Source: JBGSOV01 sp041738935
Lineage (GTDB): Bacteria; Patescibacteriota; Gracilibacteria; CAIRYL01; GCA-016699755
Reading direction: 5' to 3'
Assembly: GCA_041738935.1 (NCBI GenBank)
Contig: JBGSOV010000015.1
Span: 1-64,000, forward strand
DNA length: 64,000 bases
The notes beneath the pieces are model-generated. The model had not been told where the DNA came from and made no database searches. It saw only the letters and a program-made list of their open reading frames with translations. The position numbers and the translations under genes were made by a program. Below are positions 35,624 through 44,576 of the stretch, piece by piece; position 1 is the first letter of the stretch; each line of letters starts with the position of its first letter.

Positions 35624-36523
35624 ATGAGTTTGACAAATCCCTTTGATCGCCAAGAACGACTCACACCGCGCGATGTTTGGTATGCGAATATTCTGAGTGA
35701 TTTTTGGGAAACCCAACTCAAGTGGGATGGTTTTGACCTGACCACAGCGACGCTCTTGGGAGAAGCAAACATTACTGCCAAAGCCAAGATTTTTGCCAAA
35801 TCCAAAGGCATACTTGCCGGACAAGAAGAAATCGAGTTTTTGCTTGGTGAAGAAGACTTGGAAGTCGCTTTTTTGAAGCACGACGGTGAAGAGCTGCTTG
35901 CGGGTGAAAAAGTGCTCGAAATCTGGGGAGACGCCCGCTTGCTACTCAAAATTGAGCGTACTTTGCTTAATTTTTTGTCCCGCCTCTCGGGAATCGCGAC
36001 ACTCTCTCGTAATGTCGTAAAAATGCTGCCACCTGGGGTTCATCTGTGTGCCACGCGCAAAACGCTGTGGGGACCGCTCGACAAAAAAGGTATCGCCATC
36101 GGACACGCCTTTACCCATCGGCTTAATCTCGCCGATGCGATTTTGATCAAAGAAAATCATTTGAGCCTGATGAATGGCAACATGAAAGCAATCGCCGATA
36201 AAATTTCGAATGAGAAAGAAATTGGTGCTTTTTGGGATATCGAAGTCGAGAGTAGACAAGAGTTTTATAATTTGCTGAATCATCTCCCCAAGCAGCGCCC
36301 GGGAATTATTATGTTCGATAATTTTTCAGCCAAAGATGTAAAAAGTCTTATGAGTTCGGTTGAAAAACCCGAAGGAATTTTTTACGAAGTTGGCGGCGGC
36401 ATTACTCCGCGTAATATTGTTGAATATGCCAAAACCGGCGCAGATGCCGTCAATTCGGGCTTTTTGACGAATGCTGTCTCGCCAGTCGATTTTTCGATGC
36501 AGCTGAATATCACCAAAGATTAG
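35624..36523 (+). CDS. nadC: Nicotinate-nucleotide pyrophosphorylase (carboxylating)
   Basis: A 299-residue QPRTase. Typical stretches are LNFLSRLSGIATLSRNVV, CATRKTLWGPLDKKGIAIG, LADAILIKENHL, IMFDNF and the phosphate-binding EVGGGITPRNIVEYAKTGAD. The enzyme converts quinolinate and PRPP to NaMN in de novo NAD synthesis. No nadA or nadB is in the window. ATG at 35624 is favoured over the TTG two codons earlier. prfA begins 15 bp downstream. Confidence 0.9.
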   Translation: MSLTNPFDRQERLTPRDVWYANILSDFWETQLKWDGFDLTTATLLGEANITAKAKIFAKSKGILAGQEEIEFLLGEEDLEVAFLKHDGEELLAGEKVLEIWGDARLLLKIERTLLNFLSRLSGIATLSRNVVKMLPPGVHLCATRKTLWGPLDKKGIAIGHAFTHRLNLADAILIKENHLSLMNGNMKAIADKISNEKEIGAFWDIEVESRQEFYNLLNHLPKQRPGIIMFDNFSAKDVKSLMSSVEKPEGIFYEVGGGITPRNIVEYAKTGADAVNSGFLTNAVSPVDFSMQLNITKD

Positions 36524-36538
36524 CTTTTTCCATTTGTA

Positions 36539-37624
36539 ATGATCAGTGAACGCATGCGCGATCAGCTTGTTATGTTTGCGCGCGAAAAATCCGCGCTCGA
36601 AACCGAATTGATGCAGCCCGACATTGTACAAGATCGCGAAAAAATTCGTACTCTTTCGGTGCGTCTTGCCGAAATCAGAGATGCAGTCGAGCTTTTTGAA
36701 GAATATCAGCAACGCGAAAAACAACTCTCCGGTGCGAAGGAATTAGAAAATGACGCGGATTTTCGTGAACTCGCCGAGGCAGAAATCGCCGATGCCAAAG
36801 CCGAGCTCGAACGCCTCAGTACAAATTTACAAACTTTGTTGCAGCCCAAAGATCCCAACGATGCCAAAGACGCAATTTTCGAAATCCGTCCTGGTGCTGG
36901 CGGCGACGAAGCCGCGCTTTTTGCCGGCGAACTTCTTAAGGCATATCTCCGTTTTGCCGAGACACAAGGTTTTGTGGTAGAAGTTTTGGAAAAAAACGAA
37001 ACCGAAGGCGGTGGTATTAAAGAAGTTATTTTAGAAATCCGCGGCCGCGGCGCCTATGCCAATTTCAAATTTGAGGGTGGCGTTCACCGCGTGCAGCGCG
37101 TACCAACGACAGAATCGCAAGGGCGCATTCATACTTCGGCGGTTTCGGTCGTGGTACTGCCAAAAATCGAAGAAGCCGAATTTGAGGTCAAAGAAAGCGA
37201 CGTCCGCTACGATGTCTTTCGTAGTAGCGGTCCCGGTGGACAAAGCGTCAATACAACAGACTCGGCAGTACGAATCACGCATCTCCCGACAGGGATTGTG
37301 GTCAGTTGTCAGGACGAAAAAAGTCAGCTGAAAAACAAAATCCGCGCCATGTCCGTTTTGCGCAGTCGCTTGGCAGCAGCAGAAGCCGAGAAAAAAGCAC
37401 AAGAACTCGGAAAAAAACGTCTTGCTCAGATTGGTTCTGGCGATCGCTCTGACAAAATTCGCACGTATAACTTTCCGCAAGATCGTGTCACCGATCATCG
37501 ACTCACAGGGAATGTCAAAAATTTTAGCAATCTTCCCGCTATCATGGCGGGAGATTTTGCCGATATCGTAGCTGCCCTGACCGAAGAAGAGTCGCTGCTG
37601 CTTGCCGACAGCAATTTGGATTGA
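36539..37624 (+). CDS. prfA: Peptide chain release factor 1
   Basis: A 361-residue class I release factor. The GGQ motif (SSGPGGQSVNTTDSAVRI) sits at about residues 229-246. The codon-reading loop is PTT within RVPTTESQGRIHTSA, corresponding to the P-x-T of RF1, which reads UAA and UAG. N-terminal helices and the PCRF domain are complete. It directly follows nadC and is followed by two tRNA-Thr genes. Confidence 0.96.
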   Translation: MISERMRDQLVMFAREKSALETELMQPDIVQDREKIRTLSVRLAEIRDAVELFEEYQQREKQLSGAKELENDADFRELAEAEIADAKAELERLSTNLQTLLQPKDPNDAKDAIFEIRPGAGGDEAALFAGELLKAYLRFAETQGFVVEVLEKNETEGGGIKEVILEIRGRGAYANFKFEGGVHRVQRVPTTESQGRIHTSAVSVVVLPKIEEAEFEVKESDVRYDVFRSSGPGGQSVNTTDSAVRITHLPTGIVVSCQDEKSQLKNKIRAMSVLRSRLAAAEAEKKAQELGKKRLAQIGSGDRSDKIRTYNFPQDRVTDHRLTGNVKNFSNLPAIMAGDFADIVAALTEEESLLLADSNLD

Positions 37625-37660
37625 CCCGACATGTCGCGCTATGCTTAAATAGCCAAGTCC

Positions 37661-37736
37661 GCCACCATAGCTCAGCTGGTAGAGCGGTCGCTTCGTAAGC
37701 GATAGGTCACCGGTTCGAATCCGGTTGGTGGCTCCA
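37661..37736 (+). tRNA. tRNA-Thr (CGT)
   Basis: A complete 76-nt cloverleaf with encoded CCA. Acceptor GCCACCA/TGGTGGC, D arm GCTC/GAGC, anticodon stem GTCGC/GCGAT around TTCGTAA (anticodon CGT), T arm ACCGG/CCGGT. A possible promoter (TTGACC at the prfA stop, TTAAAT at 37645-37650) lies just upstream. Confidence 0.94.
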
Positions 37737-37786
37737 CTTCAACTGGTAAAAGCATATCGCCTCTGTCCGACATTTTGGTTTATCAC

Positions 37787-37861
37787 GCCGCCTTAGCTCA
37801 GTGGTAGAGCACCTCCATGGTAAGGAGGGGGTCTCGAGTTCAAATCTCGAAGGCGGCTCCA
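37787..37861 (+). tRNA. tRNA-Thr (GGT)
   Basis: A complete 75-nt cloverleaf with encoded CCA. Acceptor GCCGCCT/AGGCGGC, D arm GCTC/GAGC, anticodon stem CCTCC/GGAGG around ATGGTAA (anticodon GGT), T arm TCGAG/CTCGA. It is the second threonine isoacceptor in this pair. Confidence 0.94.
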
Positions 37862-37901
37862 GGATTTGATTATGTTAGTATATTCACAAACTTTTGTTCT
37901 C

Positions 37902-39023
37902 ATGAAGAGTATTATCTTCTACCTTTCTATCCTGCTTCTTTTCACCCCTCATTGCACACTTGCTTCAGGTGGCTCAAATTCAACAATATCCAATATATCT
38001 TTTAATCAAGAGAAGAAAGTTGCACGTTATGAAAGTGACTTTTCCGGAGGATGGGCGCCAGGCATACCATGGACATATGATATTGATGTGATTACAGGAG
38101 AAAAAACACTTCTATTTTCTCCTAAAGAAGCAGAAAAAATTTTCTTTGATGACGAAAAATCGACTGCAGAACAAAAAATGCAATGGCGACAAAAGGTTTT
38201 GAGGAGAGAATATCCCGAAAAACTAAAAGAGCTTGATTTACAAAAATTAGGATTCTTTGGAAAAGTAGTAATGACTTCTGATGTTGATGAATTTCTGCTT
38301 GTTAAATCACTTCAGCCCCCAATATCAGAGGGGCTTTTCTATAGAGTGGAAATTGGAAGAAACGAAAAATGGCTTCAGAATATTTCATTAAAGATTTGTT
38401 TAGACCCAGAAGGACTCAATATTAGAGGGTATGGGCTTCCTGGTGAAGATTTTGTATTGCTTATATTGTCGTATCGAGGAGATTGCTACGGAGTTGGGCT
38501 CCCTGGGTTGTATGAGTCTATTACCCTTGTAAAGAATGTTCCAATCACTGAAAGGGACACACTTGATACCATTTTTAATCCTATTGCTCCCGAAGGAGAG
38601 AAAGATTCACTTATCTGTTGTCCATTAGGACAGTATGTCTTTCATTCTCCTCAGGGATTGCACCTCAGTATTCCTAACTATCCCAACAAGCTCCAGAAAG
38701 GTGAGGAAAGCGAATATTTGAATAATAAAGGCTTTTCTCTCTATAAAGAAGAAAAATATGAAGAGGCGCTAAGATATTTTAAGCAATCACAAGAATATTC
38801 TGACAAAGTAAATATTTCCACTTTTAATATTGCATGTACTGCAGCAATGCTCGATAAGAGCGAAGAGACCTTAAAATATATTCAGAAAATTATCGAATCT
38901 GGAGAATATGAATTAATTCAAAAGATATTTGTAGATGGGGATTTGGAGGAATATCGTTTTAAAAGTTTTTTTTTATTACTTCAATACAGGATGTCGGAAT
39001 TTTTCGCTGGAGCAATCTTGTAG
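37902..39023 (+). CDS. Secreted TPR-containing protein, AT-rich
   Basis: A 373-residue protein with a signal peptide (MKSIIFYLSILLLFTPHCTL, cleavage near LASGG). The N-terminal ~260 residues are unrecognised and contain GLPGEDFVLLILSYRGDCYG. The C-terminal part is a TPR-like pair: EYLNNKGFSLYKEEKYEEAL, then RYFKQSQEYSDK and a following NIACTAAMLDKSEETLKYI. Codon use is more AT-rich than in the neighbours, suggesting transfer. The stop codon TAG lies inside a dispersed palindrome (39009-39031), so the last residues (AGAIL) are encoded by the repeat. Confidence 0.72.
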   Translation: MKSIIFYLSILLLFTPHCTLASGGSNSTISNISFNQEKKVARYESDFSGGWAPGIPWTYDIDVITGEKTLLFSPKEAEKIFFDDEKSTAEQKMQWRQKVLRREYPEKLKELDLQKLGFFGKVVMTSDVDEFLLVKSLQPPISEGLFYRVEIGRNEKWLQNISLKICLDPEGLNIRGYGLPGEDFVLLILSYRGDCYGVGLPGLYESITLVKNVPITERDTLDTIFNPIAPEGEKDSLICCPLGQYVFHSPQGLHLSIPNYPNKLQKGEESEYLNNKGFSLYKEEKYEEALRYFKQSQEYSDKVNISTFNIACTAAMLDKSEETLKYIQKIIESGEYELIQKIFVDGDLEEYRFKSFFLLLQYRMSEFFAGAIL

Positions 39024-39031
39024 ATTGCTCC
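39009..39031. repeat. Perfect palindromic repeat overlapping a stop codon
   Basis: Positions 39009-39031 (GGAGCAATCTT-G-TAGATTGCTCC) form arms with one central imperfection. The TAG at 39021-39023 is the stop of the upstream gene, so insertion of this repeat probably defined that gene's C-terminus. Confidence 0.65.
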
Positions 39032-39142
39032 AAATATAGTCCCGGATCAGAGAATGATTGAATGACGCACAAAAAAGCAAAGAGGATAATTCTTTGTGAG
39101 CAATTGATTCTGTGCTTTATGGTTGCTCAGCAGGGACTTTTA

Positions 39143-39165
39143 CAAGCAGTCTGCAAAACTGCTCG
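39143..39165. repeat. Short palindromic repeat, same family
   Basis: CAAGCAGTCTGCAAAACTGCTCG is a diverged copy of the 23-bp palindrome, about 110 bp after the copy at 39009. The interval 39032-39235 shows no gene. Confidence 0.5.
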
Positions 39166-39235
39166 AGCCTCGAGTCTGTTTTTCAAAATGACTTCCGCCG
39201 GTAATTTGTGGTGCAGATTTCACTTTTTACTTCAA

Positions 39236-39264
39236 TTGAAAACCTCCGCAAATTCCGCTATAAT
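39236..39264 (+). promoter_or_regulatory. Consensus-like sigma70 promoter
   Basis: TTGAAA (39236-39241) and a perfect TATAAT (39259-39264) are 17 bp apart. Transcription would start near 39271, which places the first usable ATG at 39286. Confidence 0.7.
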
Positions 39265-39285
39265 ATGAGAGAAAAATCAAATCTT

Positions 39286-39483
39286 ATGAATCAGCAAAAA
39301 CCATCACGCGATGCCATCGATATTGTCTTCGACTTTCTTATCAAGCAGTCCGAAAAACTGGTCGATATTATCGCCAATTTTTTGCTCAAAAAGCGGAATG
39401 AGAAACAACGCAAAGACGCCGAAGAAGTGATAGTAATTCAGCAAGAAACGCCTTATCATGATGAGGAAGAAGACGTGCAATAA
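39286..39483 (+). CDS. Small acidic-tailed protein, 65 aa
   Basis: A 65-residue protein: an amphipathic or hydrophobic helix (AIDIVFDFLIKQSEKLVDII, continuing ANFLL), a basic patch (KKRNEKQRK) and an acidic tail (HDEEEDVQ). The pattern suggests peripheral membrane association, but I do not recognise it. The start is chosen from the promoter position; an ATG at 39265 lies at the -10 box and cannot be in the transcript. Confidence 0.6.
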   Translation: MNQQKPSRDAIDIVFDFLIKQSEKLVDIIANFLLKKRNEKQRKDAEEVIVIQQETPYHDEEEDVQ

Positions 39484-39511
39484 TTTTTAGTCAGCAAAAT
39501 AACTGAACGAA

Positions 39512-40651
39512 CTAAGCGTGAAGACCTGAAAAAAAGTGCTCACTGATCGTCTCTTTAAGAGTTTCGATACCAAATTTTGCAGTAGTGGAAATAAGGATTG
39601 GCTGCAACGCACGCAATTTGGGAGGAAGACGCAAACAAGCGTTCTCACTCTGGATAAGTGCAAAATCTGCAAGTCGATCTGCTTTATTTAATACAACACG
39701 CGTCGGAATAGTTGAACAATTTAATTGTGCAAGAATACTATTTACTACCGTAATTTTTTCCAAATATTTTGGATCAGAGACATCAACCACATGCAGCAAA
39801 AGCTCGGCATGACGCGCTTCTTCGAGCGTTGTCAAAAACGAGCTCACCAGTTCGGGTGGCAAGTCACGGATAAAACCAATTGTATCCGCCACTAATACAT
39901 TTTTGTTTACAGTAGGCAGCCACAAATTCCCGATTTTAGTCTCGAGTGTGACAAACAGCGCATCATCAATGCGAATGTTGTCTTTTTTGGTCAAGACCTT
40001 CATAAGCGAAGATTTGCCCGCATTGGTATAACCGACGATAGCAACCGTGGGCATTCCTGTTTGTGAGCGATTCTTACGCTGTGCGCCTTGCTTTTTTTGC
40101 ATCACCTGCAGCCGTTCTTTGATATTCTTGATTTGACTACGAATGTGACGTTTTTCATCTTCAATCCCCTTTTCACCAGCACCACGCGTGCCGATGCCAG
40201 CACCAGCTCGTTCAAAAAGAGTTGTCGCATCGCGTGCATAAATCTTCGGGATTTCGTGATACATCCGCGCTAGCTTGATCTGCAATTTTGCCTCTGGCGC
40301 ACTGGCATGTTGATCAAAAATATTCAGAATCAGATCCATGCGATCCCACACTTTGATATCGGGAAACATCTTGCCCAAGTTGACATACTGGTTAGGTTTG
40401 AGCGAATCATTGACGATAATCAGGTCAATTTTGTTCTCAAGCGCATACTCAGCGACTTCTTCAATTTTTCCGGATCCAAAAAAAGTTTTTCCAGAAGGGC
40501 GTCCGCGCTTTTGAATAATCTTTTCGATAACAATTCCTCCTGCTGTTTGTACTAACGAAACAAGTTCTTGCAGATTTTCTTCGGCAACACCTTGCTTGGT
40601 TCCTTGCGGGACGACATCGAGAATAATGGATTTGAGAGTGGGCTGTTTCAT
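39512..40651 (-). CDS. hflX: GTPase HflX
   Basis: A 379-residue HflX. The N-terminal domain ends with the glycine-rich GAGIGTRGAGEKGIEDEKR segment. The GTPase domain has G1 GYTNAGKSS, G3 DTIGF and G4 NKAD. HflX binds ribosomes and splits stalled or heat-damaged 70S particles. It abuts the upstream lipoprotein gene exactly (stop at 40652, start at 40651), suggesting co-transcription. Confidence 0.94.
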   Translation of the reverse strand: MKQPTLKSIILDVVPQGTKQGVAEENLQELVSLVQTAGGIVIEKIIQKRGRPSGKTFFGSGKIEEVAEYALENKIDLIIVNDSLKPNQYVNLGKMFPDIKVWDRMDLILNIFDQHASAPEAKLQIKLARMYHEIPKIYARDATTLFERAGAGIGTRGAGEKGIEDEKRHIRSQIKNIKERLQVMQKKQGAQRKNRSQTGMPTVAIVGYTNAGKSSLMKVLTKKDNIRIDDALFVTLETKIGNLWLPTVNKNVLVADTIGFIRDLPPELVSSFLTTLEEARHAELLLHVVDVSDPKYLEKITVVNSILAQLNCSTIPTRVVLNKADRLADFALIQSENACLRLPPKLRALQPILISTTAKFGIETLKETISEHFFSGLHA

Positions 40652-41542
40652 TTAAAATTTTTCACTAGGAAAACGTTCGAGGTACGCCCCAGCAAGCGGA
40701 GTAACGGCTTCTACACTTGCGTTCTCGCTGCTGACATCGATATCAAACATATGATTTTGATTGCGCCAAAAGAGCGAAAACTCGTCGTGATAGACATAAC
40801 TTCCAATTTTGGGCATCCGCTCGGTTCCAAAAATATCTTCGGGATTAATGTCGTCATAACTCCCGTCTTTGTAGCTCAAAATATCGTAAATATTAATGGC
40901 ATATTCGGTTTCGCCATTGCGATAGGTTGCTACATATTTTCCACTTTCGTGGGCAGCTTCGACTTGCAGAAAAGCAAAATCACCGATGCTGTCAGTAATC
41001 ACAAATGGCAGTACCGCTTCTATCTTGGCGCGATATGCTTGCAATTCGGCTTTTTTTTCAGTGGAATATGGTGAGTCTTCGAGTAAACTAAAATCATTCT
41101 CTTTCATACTGCTCGGAAATTCGCGCAAATATTTGAGCAGAAACGGATTTTTGTCGAGCTGTTCGCCATGCGGAAATCCTAATGAAATCAGTCGTTTATT
41201 GTTTTCCCAGAATGGAAAGACACCGTTTTTGTTCGTGATGATGTAAATCTGATTTTCAAGAAGAAGTTTGGTTTTGGTATTGATAATGGCATTAATCACA
41301 CCATCCCACTCTTCGGGTGTGACTTCGGAGATATTTTTTACTTCGACAGTAGGATTATGAAAGTCGGATTTTTGATCTGTTTTTGCCGGTGGTGCATTTT
41401 GGGTATCAGCTGCTTCTGACTTGAGAGGCGGTACGAGAGGAAGATCAACGGAAACTTCATCGGCAGAATTACACGCCGAAAAGCTCGCTGCTACCAATAA
41501 GCCAAGTGTTAAAAATCGGATTTTTGTGAAGATATTTTTCAT
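40652..41542 (-). CDS. Lipoprotein of unknown function
   Basis: A 296-residue protein with a lipoprotein signal (MKNIFTKIRFLTLGLLVAAS, lipobox FSAC, Cys at about 24). A Pro/Ala-rich spacer leads to a soluble domain of about 220 residues with no recognised motif. It has several aromatic-acidic stretches (VTPEEWDGVINAII, SYKDGSYDDINPEDIF). Unknown family. The longer frame to 41644 is not supported, because the signal peptide starts at 41542. Confidence 0.7.
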   Translation of the reverse strand: MKNIFTKIRFLTLGLLVAASFSACNSADEVSVDLPLVPPLKSEAADTQNAPPAKTDQKSDFHNPTVEVKNISEVTPEEWDGVINAIINTKTKLLLENQIYIITNKNGVFPFWENNKRLISLGFPHGEQLDKNPFLLKYLREFPSSMKENDFSLLEDSPYSTEKKAELQAYRAKIEAVLPFVITDSIGDFAFLQVEAAHESGKYVATYRNGETEYAINIYDILSYKDGSYDDINPEDIFGTERMPKIGSYVYHDEFSLFWRNQNHMFDIDVSSENASVEAVTPLAGAYLERFPSEKF

Positions 41543-41655
41543 AAATTTTACTGTTACTCTCTGCAAAAAAGAAGAACCGTCGCACTGTCTTATTTGAGCA
41601 TATTTAGAGCAAGACGTGCAATCCAAAGATATTCCACGCCGCAAAACCGGATATC

Positions 41656-41684
41656 AAAAAAGCAACCCGAGGATTGCTTTTTTT
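41656..41684 (-). terminator. Intrinsic terminator
   Basis: AAAAAGCAA-CCCGAGG-ATTGCTTTTTTT forms a hairpin with T-runs on both strands. Its position 20 bp after the stop of the minus-strand gene at 41705 makes it the terminator of that gene. Confidence 0.75.
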
Positions 41685-41704
41685 GTTTGATTCATCGAAC
41701 TCGT

Positions 41705-42268
41705 TTATTTTTGTTTTCGTGACAATATTCCCATACGCGTAAAGACTCCCGTGGCGACAAGCCCGGCAAGAACGAGCAGGAAGAACGGGAAGAGCAACCA
41801 CATTTTTGGTCCAGTCGGAGCAGAATGCAAATCGCCGCCTTCGGTGAGAGAAAATGTCTCGCCAGCCGACATAACAGTAATGCTATTGAGGACAAGTCCG
41901 TCCGAAGTACGCGTAATTTCGATGGTGATCTGCTCGCCAATTAAGTGCGAAAGATCTTTTTTGGTGTTGATCGGAACTTGTTTTCCGTTGCCGATATCGA
42001 GTGAATAGGTGAAGTAACCATCGACACTGCGATCAGCATTTTTAAGGATACCAGCATAATGCGTATCATCAATTTTGCCGAGTTGTGCAGCTTGTTGCGC
42101 ACTATTATTACTTTGTGCGTAGCTAGCAGCATCTTCACCTTGCAAATTTTTTGGTGGGGCGGCAAATGGGTCAAAACCCGGATCACGTTGGGCCGAAGCG
42201 GTTCCGACAAACAGTCCGAATACGAGAGCAAAACTTGCAATTGCAGAGAAGAACGCAGTAAATTTCAT
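41705..42268 (-). CDS. Secreted or membrane-anchored protein, 187 aa
   Basis: A signal peptide (MKFTAFFSAIASFALVFGLF, cleavage near ASAQRD) precedes a region rich in Gln and Ala. A beta-strand-rich domain of about 75 residues follows (YAGILKNADRSVDGYFTYSL ... ITIEITRTSDG). It is small and OB-like by pattern only. A C-terminal membrane helix (LLFPFFLLVLAGLVATGVF) and a basic end follow. It appears anchored with the domain outside. I do not recognise the family. Confidence 0.68.
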   Translation of the reverse strand: MKFTAFFSAIASFALVFGLFVGTASAQRDPGFDPFAAPPKNLQGEDAASYAQSNNSAQQAAQLGKIDDTHYAGILKNADRSVDGYFTYSLDIGNGKQVPINTKKDLSHLIGEQITIEITRTSDGLVLNSITVMSAGETFSLTEGGDLHSAPTGPKMWLLFPFFLLVLAGLVATGVFTRMGILSRKQK

Positions 42269-42485
42269 ATTTGTGTGAAAGATTCGTATTATAATACCAC
42301 TTTTTTGTTATGGGAACAAGGGAAATTTCGCAGGGAACGCTTTTCCAAAGTGGGTGAGAAGCGCACTATTTTTTACAATTTAATTGAATGGAGGCTTAAC
42401 TGCGAACTACAACTTCGTCTTTTTGCTCCGTCTTTTTAATGACCCCAGATGAAAGCGTAACAATAAAAGTCGTACCTCTGATGCT

Positions 42486-42508
42486 CGAGTAGTCTTGCAG
42501 ACTGCTTG
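42486..42508. repeat. Short palindromic repeat, same family
   Basis: CGAGTAGTCTTGCAGACTGCTTG is a copy of the palindrome family with mismatches near the ends. Confidence 0.55.
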
Positions 42509-42620
42509 CATAAGTCAATGTTTTGTAAGATGAAGCTCAAAATGAACTACTCTCAAACCAATCTTTATTCTTTGCTCTTTTGTGCTGGTGCTCAAAGGTT
42601 CTCTATTCAGGAACTCTATT

Positions 42621-42643
42621 GGAGCAATCTACAAGATTGCTCC
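42621..42643. repeat. Perfect palindromic repeat, same family
   Basis: GGAGCAATCT-ACA-AGATTGCTCC is a perfect 10-bp-arm palindrome and differs from the 39009 copy only in the centre. Confidence 0.65.
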
Positions 42644-42754
42644 AGCGAAAAAGTTTTTAGACCAATGTTTCCTCACCAAAACTTCAACTCAGCCTTGCTG
42701 GAGCTTCAAAACCCCCTCAGTCCCCCTTAACAGGGGGAAGCGAAAAAAGGATTT

Positions 42755-44125
42755 TTATTTCAGCTTCTCCGCCAAATACGTCTTCAATTCCGCAATCTTA
42801 ATCCGTTCTTGTGTCATACTATCGCGCTCGCGCACCGTCACGCTGTTGTCGTCTTTGCTTTCGTAATCGACTGTTATACAAAACGGTGTGCCGATTTCGT
42901 CTTGGCGGCGATAGCGCTTACCCACCGTTCCGCCATCATCATATTCGCCGACAAAGTTGTCGGTCAGTTCTTCAAAAATCTTGGCAGCGATTTCGGGCAA
43001 GCCGTCTTTTTTCATCAGTGGCAAGACAGCGAATTTGATTGGCGCGACTTGTGGGCGGAATTTCATCACGGTACGGATTGTGCCGTCTCCGAGGGTTTCT
43101 TCGGTATAGGCTTCGCACATGACAGCGAGGACGCTGCGATCAACACCAAAAGTCGGTTCGAGTACATGCGGCACAAAAGTTTCGTTCGTAATGGGATCAC
43201 GATATTTAAGCTCTTTGCCACTAAATTTTTCGTGCTGCTTGAGGTCAAAATCGGTGCGATAGGCAAGTCCGTACAGTTCTTTTTTGCCAAACGGAAAATC
43301 GTATTCGATATCGACGGTACGCTTGCTGTAGTGCGAAAGTTTTTCCTTGGGATGTTCCAAATCATGGCATCTCTCTGGGCTCAGTCCAATCAAATCGCAC
43401 CAAGCTTTCATCGCCTTTTGCCATTCGACAAAAAGTGTTTCCCAGTCCTTCTCTTCGATAAAAAATTCGATTTCCATTTGCTCAAACTCGAGGCGACGGA
43501 AGATAAAGTTTCCTGGGGTGATTTCATTTCGAAAGGCTTTGCCGATTTGTGCGACTCCGAATGGCAGTTTGACACGCATCGAATCAATGATATTTTTAAA
43601 TTCCAAAAAGATTGCCTGCGCAGTTTCGGGGCGCAAATATGCGGTCGAATCTTCGCCGGTTTTTGCCATCTGGGTCTCGAACATCAGGTTAAACTTGCGT
43701 ACTTCGGTAAAATCCGCCTTGCCGCATTTTGGGCATTTAATATTGTTGTCGCGAATCATCGCGGTAACTTCGGCATCGGGCAAGCCTTCGCAATCGCAGT
43801 TGAGCGCTGCTTCAACCAAATGATCGGCACGGAGGCGCGCGCGGCAGTTTTTGCAATCGACAAGCTGGTCGTTAAAGCCTGCAACATGACCGCTTGCTTC
43901 CCACGTTTTGGGATGCAAAATAATGTCACCATCGATTCCGACGATATCGCGGCGTTTGGTGACGAATGTTTTCCACCAAAGCTGTTTGATGTTGTTCTTG
44001 AGCAGTACTCCATACGGTCCGTAAGTGTACGAATTGGCAAAACCACCATAAATATCCGAACCGGGATAGACAAAACCGCGGCGTTTGCTGAGTGAAACAA
44101 TTTGATCAAGAGTAGTGGCAGCCAT
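42755..44125 (-). CDS. glyS: Glycyl-tRNA synthetase (single-chain, class II)
   Basis: A 456-residue alpha2-type GlyRS. It starts MAATTLDQIVSLSKRRGFVY and has the PGSDIYGGFANSYTYGPYGV substrate region. An inserted Cys-rich segment (CKNCRARLRADH; CPKCGKADF) could bind zinc. Class II motifs follow: motif 2 near FRNEITPGNFIFRRLEFEQM and motif 3 near HVLEPTFGVDRSVLAV. This form is unrelated to the (alpha-beta)2 enzyme of most bacteria. The 428-codon frame on the opposite strand is a shadow. Confidence 0.95.
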   Translation of the reverse strand: MAATTLDQIVSLSKRRGFVYPGSDIYGGFANSYTYGPYGVLLKNNIKQLWWKTFVTKRRDIVGIDGDIILHPKTWEASGHVAGFNDQLVDCKNCRARLRADHLVEAALNCDCEGLPDAEVTAMIRDNNIKCPKCGKADFTEVRKFNLMFETQMAKTGEDSTAYLRPETAQAIFLEFKNIIDSMRVKLPFGVAQIGKAFRNEITPGNFIFRRLEFEQMEIEFFIEEKDWETLFVEWQKAMKAWCDLIGLSPERCHDLEHPKEKLSHYSKRTVDIEYDFPFGKKELYGLAYRTDFDLKQHEKFSGKELKYRDPITNETFVPHVLEPTFGVDRSVLAVMCEAYTEETLGDGTIRTVMKFRPQVAPIKFAVLPLMKKDGLPEIAAKIFEELTDNFVGEYDDGGTVGKRYRRQDEIGTPFCITVDYESKDDNSVTVRERDSMTQERIKIAELKTYLAEKLK

Positions 44126-44180
44126 AGAAAATGAGGAGAAAGAGGCATCTTGCAGTATAGCGAGATTTGCCCGATTCGCC

Positions 44181-44208
44181 AAACTCAGAAATCAGAGAGC
44201 AGAAAGCA
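44181..44208 (-). repeat. Inverted heptad repeats
   Basis: On the minus strand the units TGCTTTC, TGCTCTC, TGATTTC and TGAGTTT run in phase. They are preceded by the CATCCTAAATCTTAAATCCTG leader that also precedes the arrays at 45847 and 60169. Confidence 0.55.
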
Positions 44209-44293
44209 GGATTTAAGATTTAGGATGTAAGAATGCAAAGCTGTGTCATCTCGATCCCGAGTCCTCGGGAGAGAGATCTATGATTCTTGCTCT

Positions 44294-44350
44294 CAACCCC
44301 CTCCACTCCTCCCGACTTCTCGGGACAGGCTCCTATCTTAGGGGGAGAGC
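44294..44350 (-). repeat. 58-bp dispersed element, inverted copy
   Basis: It is the reverse complement of the elements at 45623, 47696 and 51937: CTCCCCCTA..., then TCCCGAGAAGTCGGGA, then GGAGGGGGTTG. The inner TCCCGA-GAAG-TCGGGA hairpin is intact. Confidence 0.65.
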
Positions 44351-44576
44351 AATCGCACAAAGCACAAACTATAGATTCCTATTTCAGGAGAAGGGGTTTT
44401 TACTTCCTCCCTAAGCCGGGGGAGGACTAAAGGAGGGTTGATTGGAATTTTTCCTGACGCTTTCTCCTTCGAATGGATTGCTTCTCCCTCCACGGCGGGA
44501 TCGCAATGACAAAGTACACGGATTGCCACCCTCACCTTGTCTGCGCTACACTTCTCGCACGATATCTTAAAAATGT

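Larger units (their letters stand above)
42269..42754. other. Repeat-bearing intergenic region, no gene
   Basis: About 490 bp between two minus-strand genes. It contains palindromes at 42486-42508 and 42621-42643 and a CCCCCTCAGTCCCCCTTAAC-AGGGGG hairpin at about 42710-42738. Short open frames here read through repeats and have no protein-like sequence. Confidence 0.6.
44126..44576. other. Intergenic region made largely of dispersed repeats
   Basis: About 450 bp between divergent genes. In order: inverted heptads (44181-44208), a CCCGAGTCCTCGGG palindrome (about 44263-44278), an inverted 58-bp element (44294-44350), a CCTCCCTAAGCCGGGGGAGG-like hairpin (about 44404-44424), and an inverted CATTGCGATCCCGCC element (about 44462-44512). 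No gene was found. Confidence 0.65.

Noticed and set aside
42809..44095. A 428-codon open frame on the plus strand
   Set aside because: It is antisense to the well-supported glycyl-tRNA synthetase gene, and its product has no recognisable motif; codon bias on the other strand explains it.
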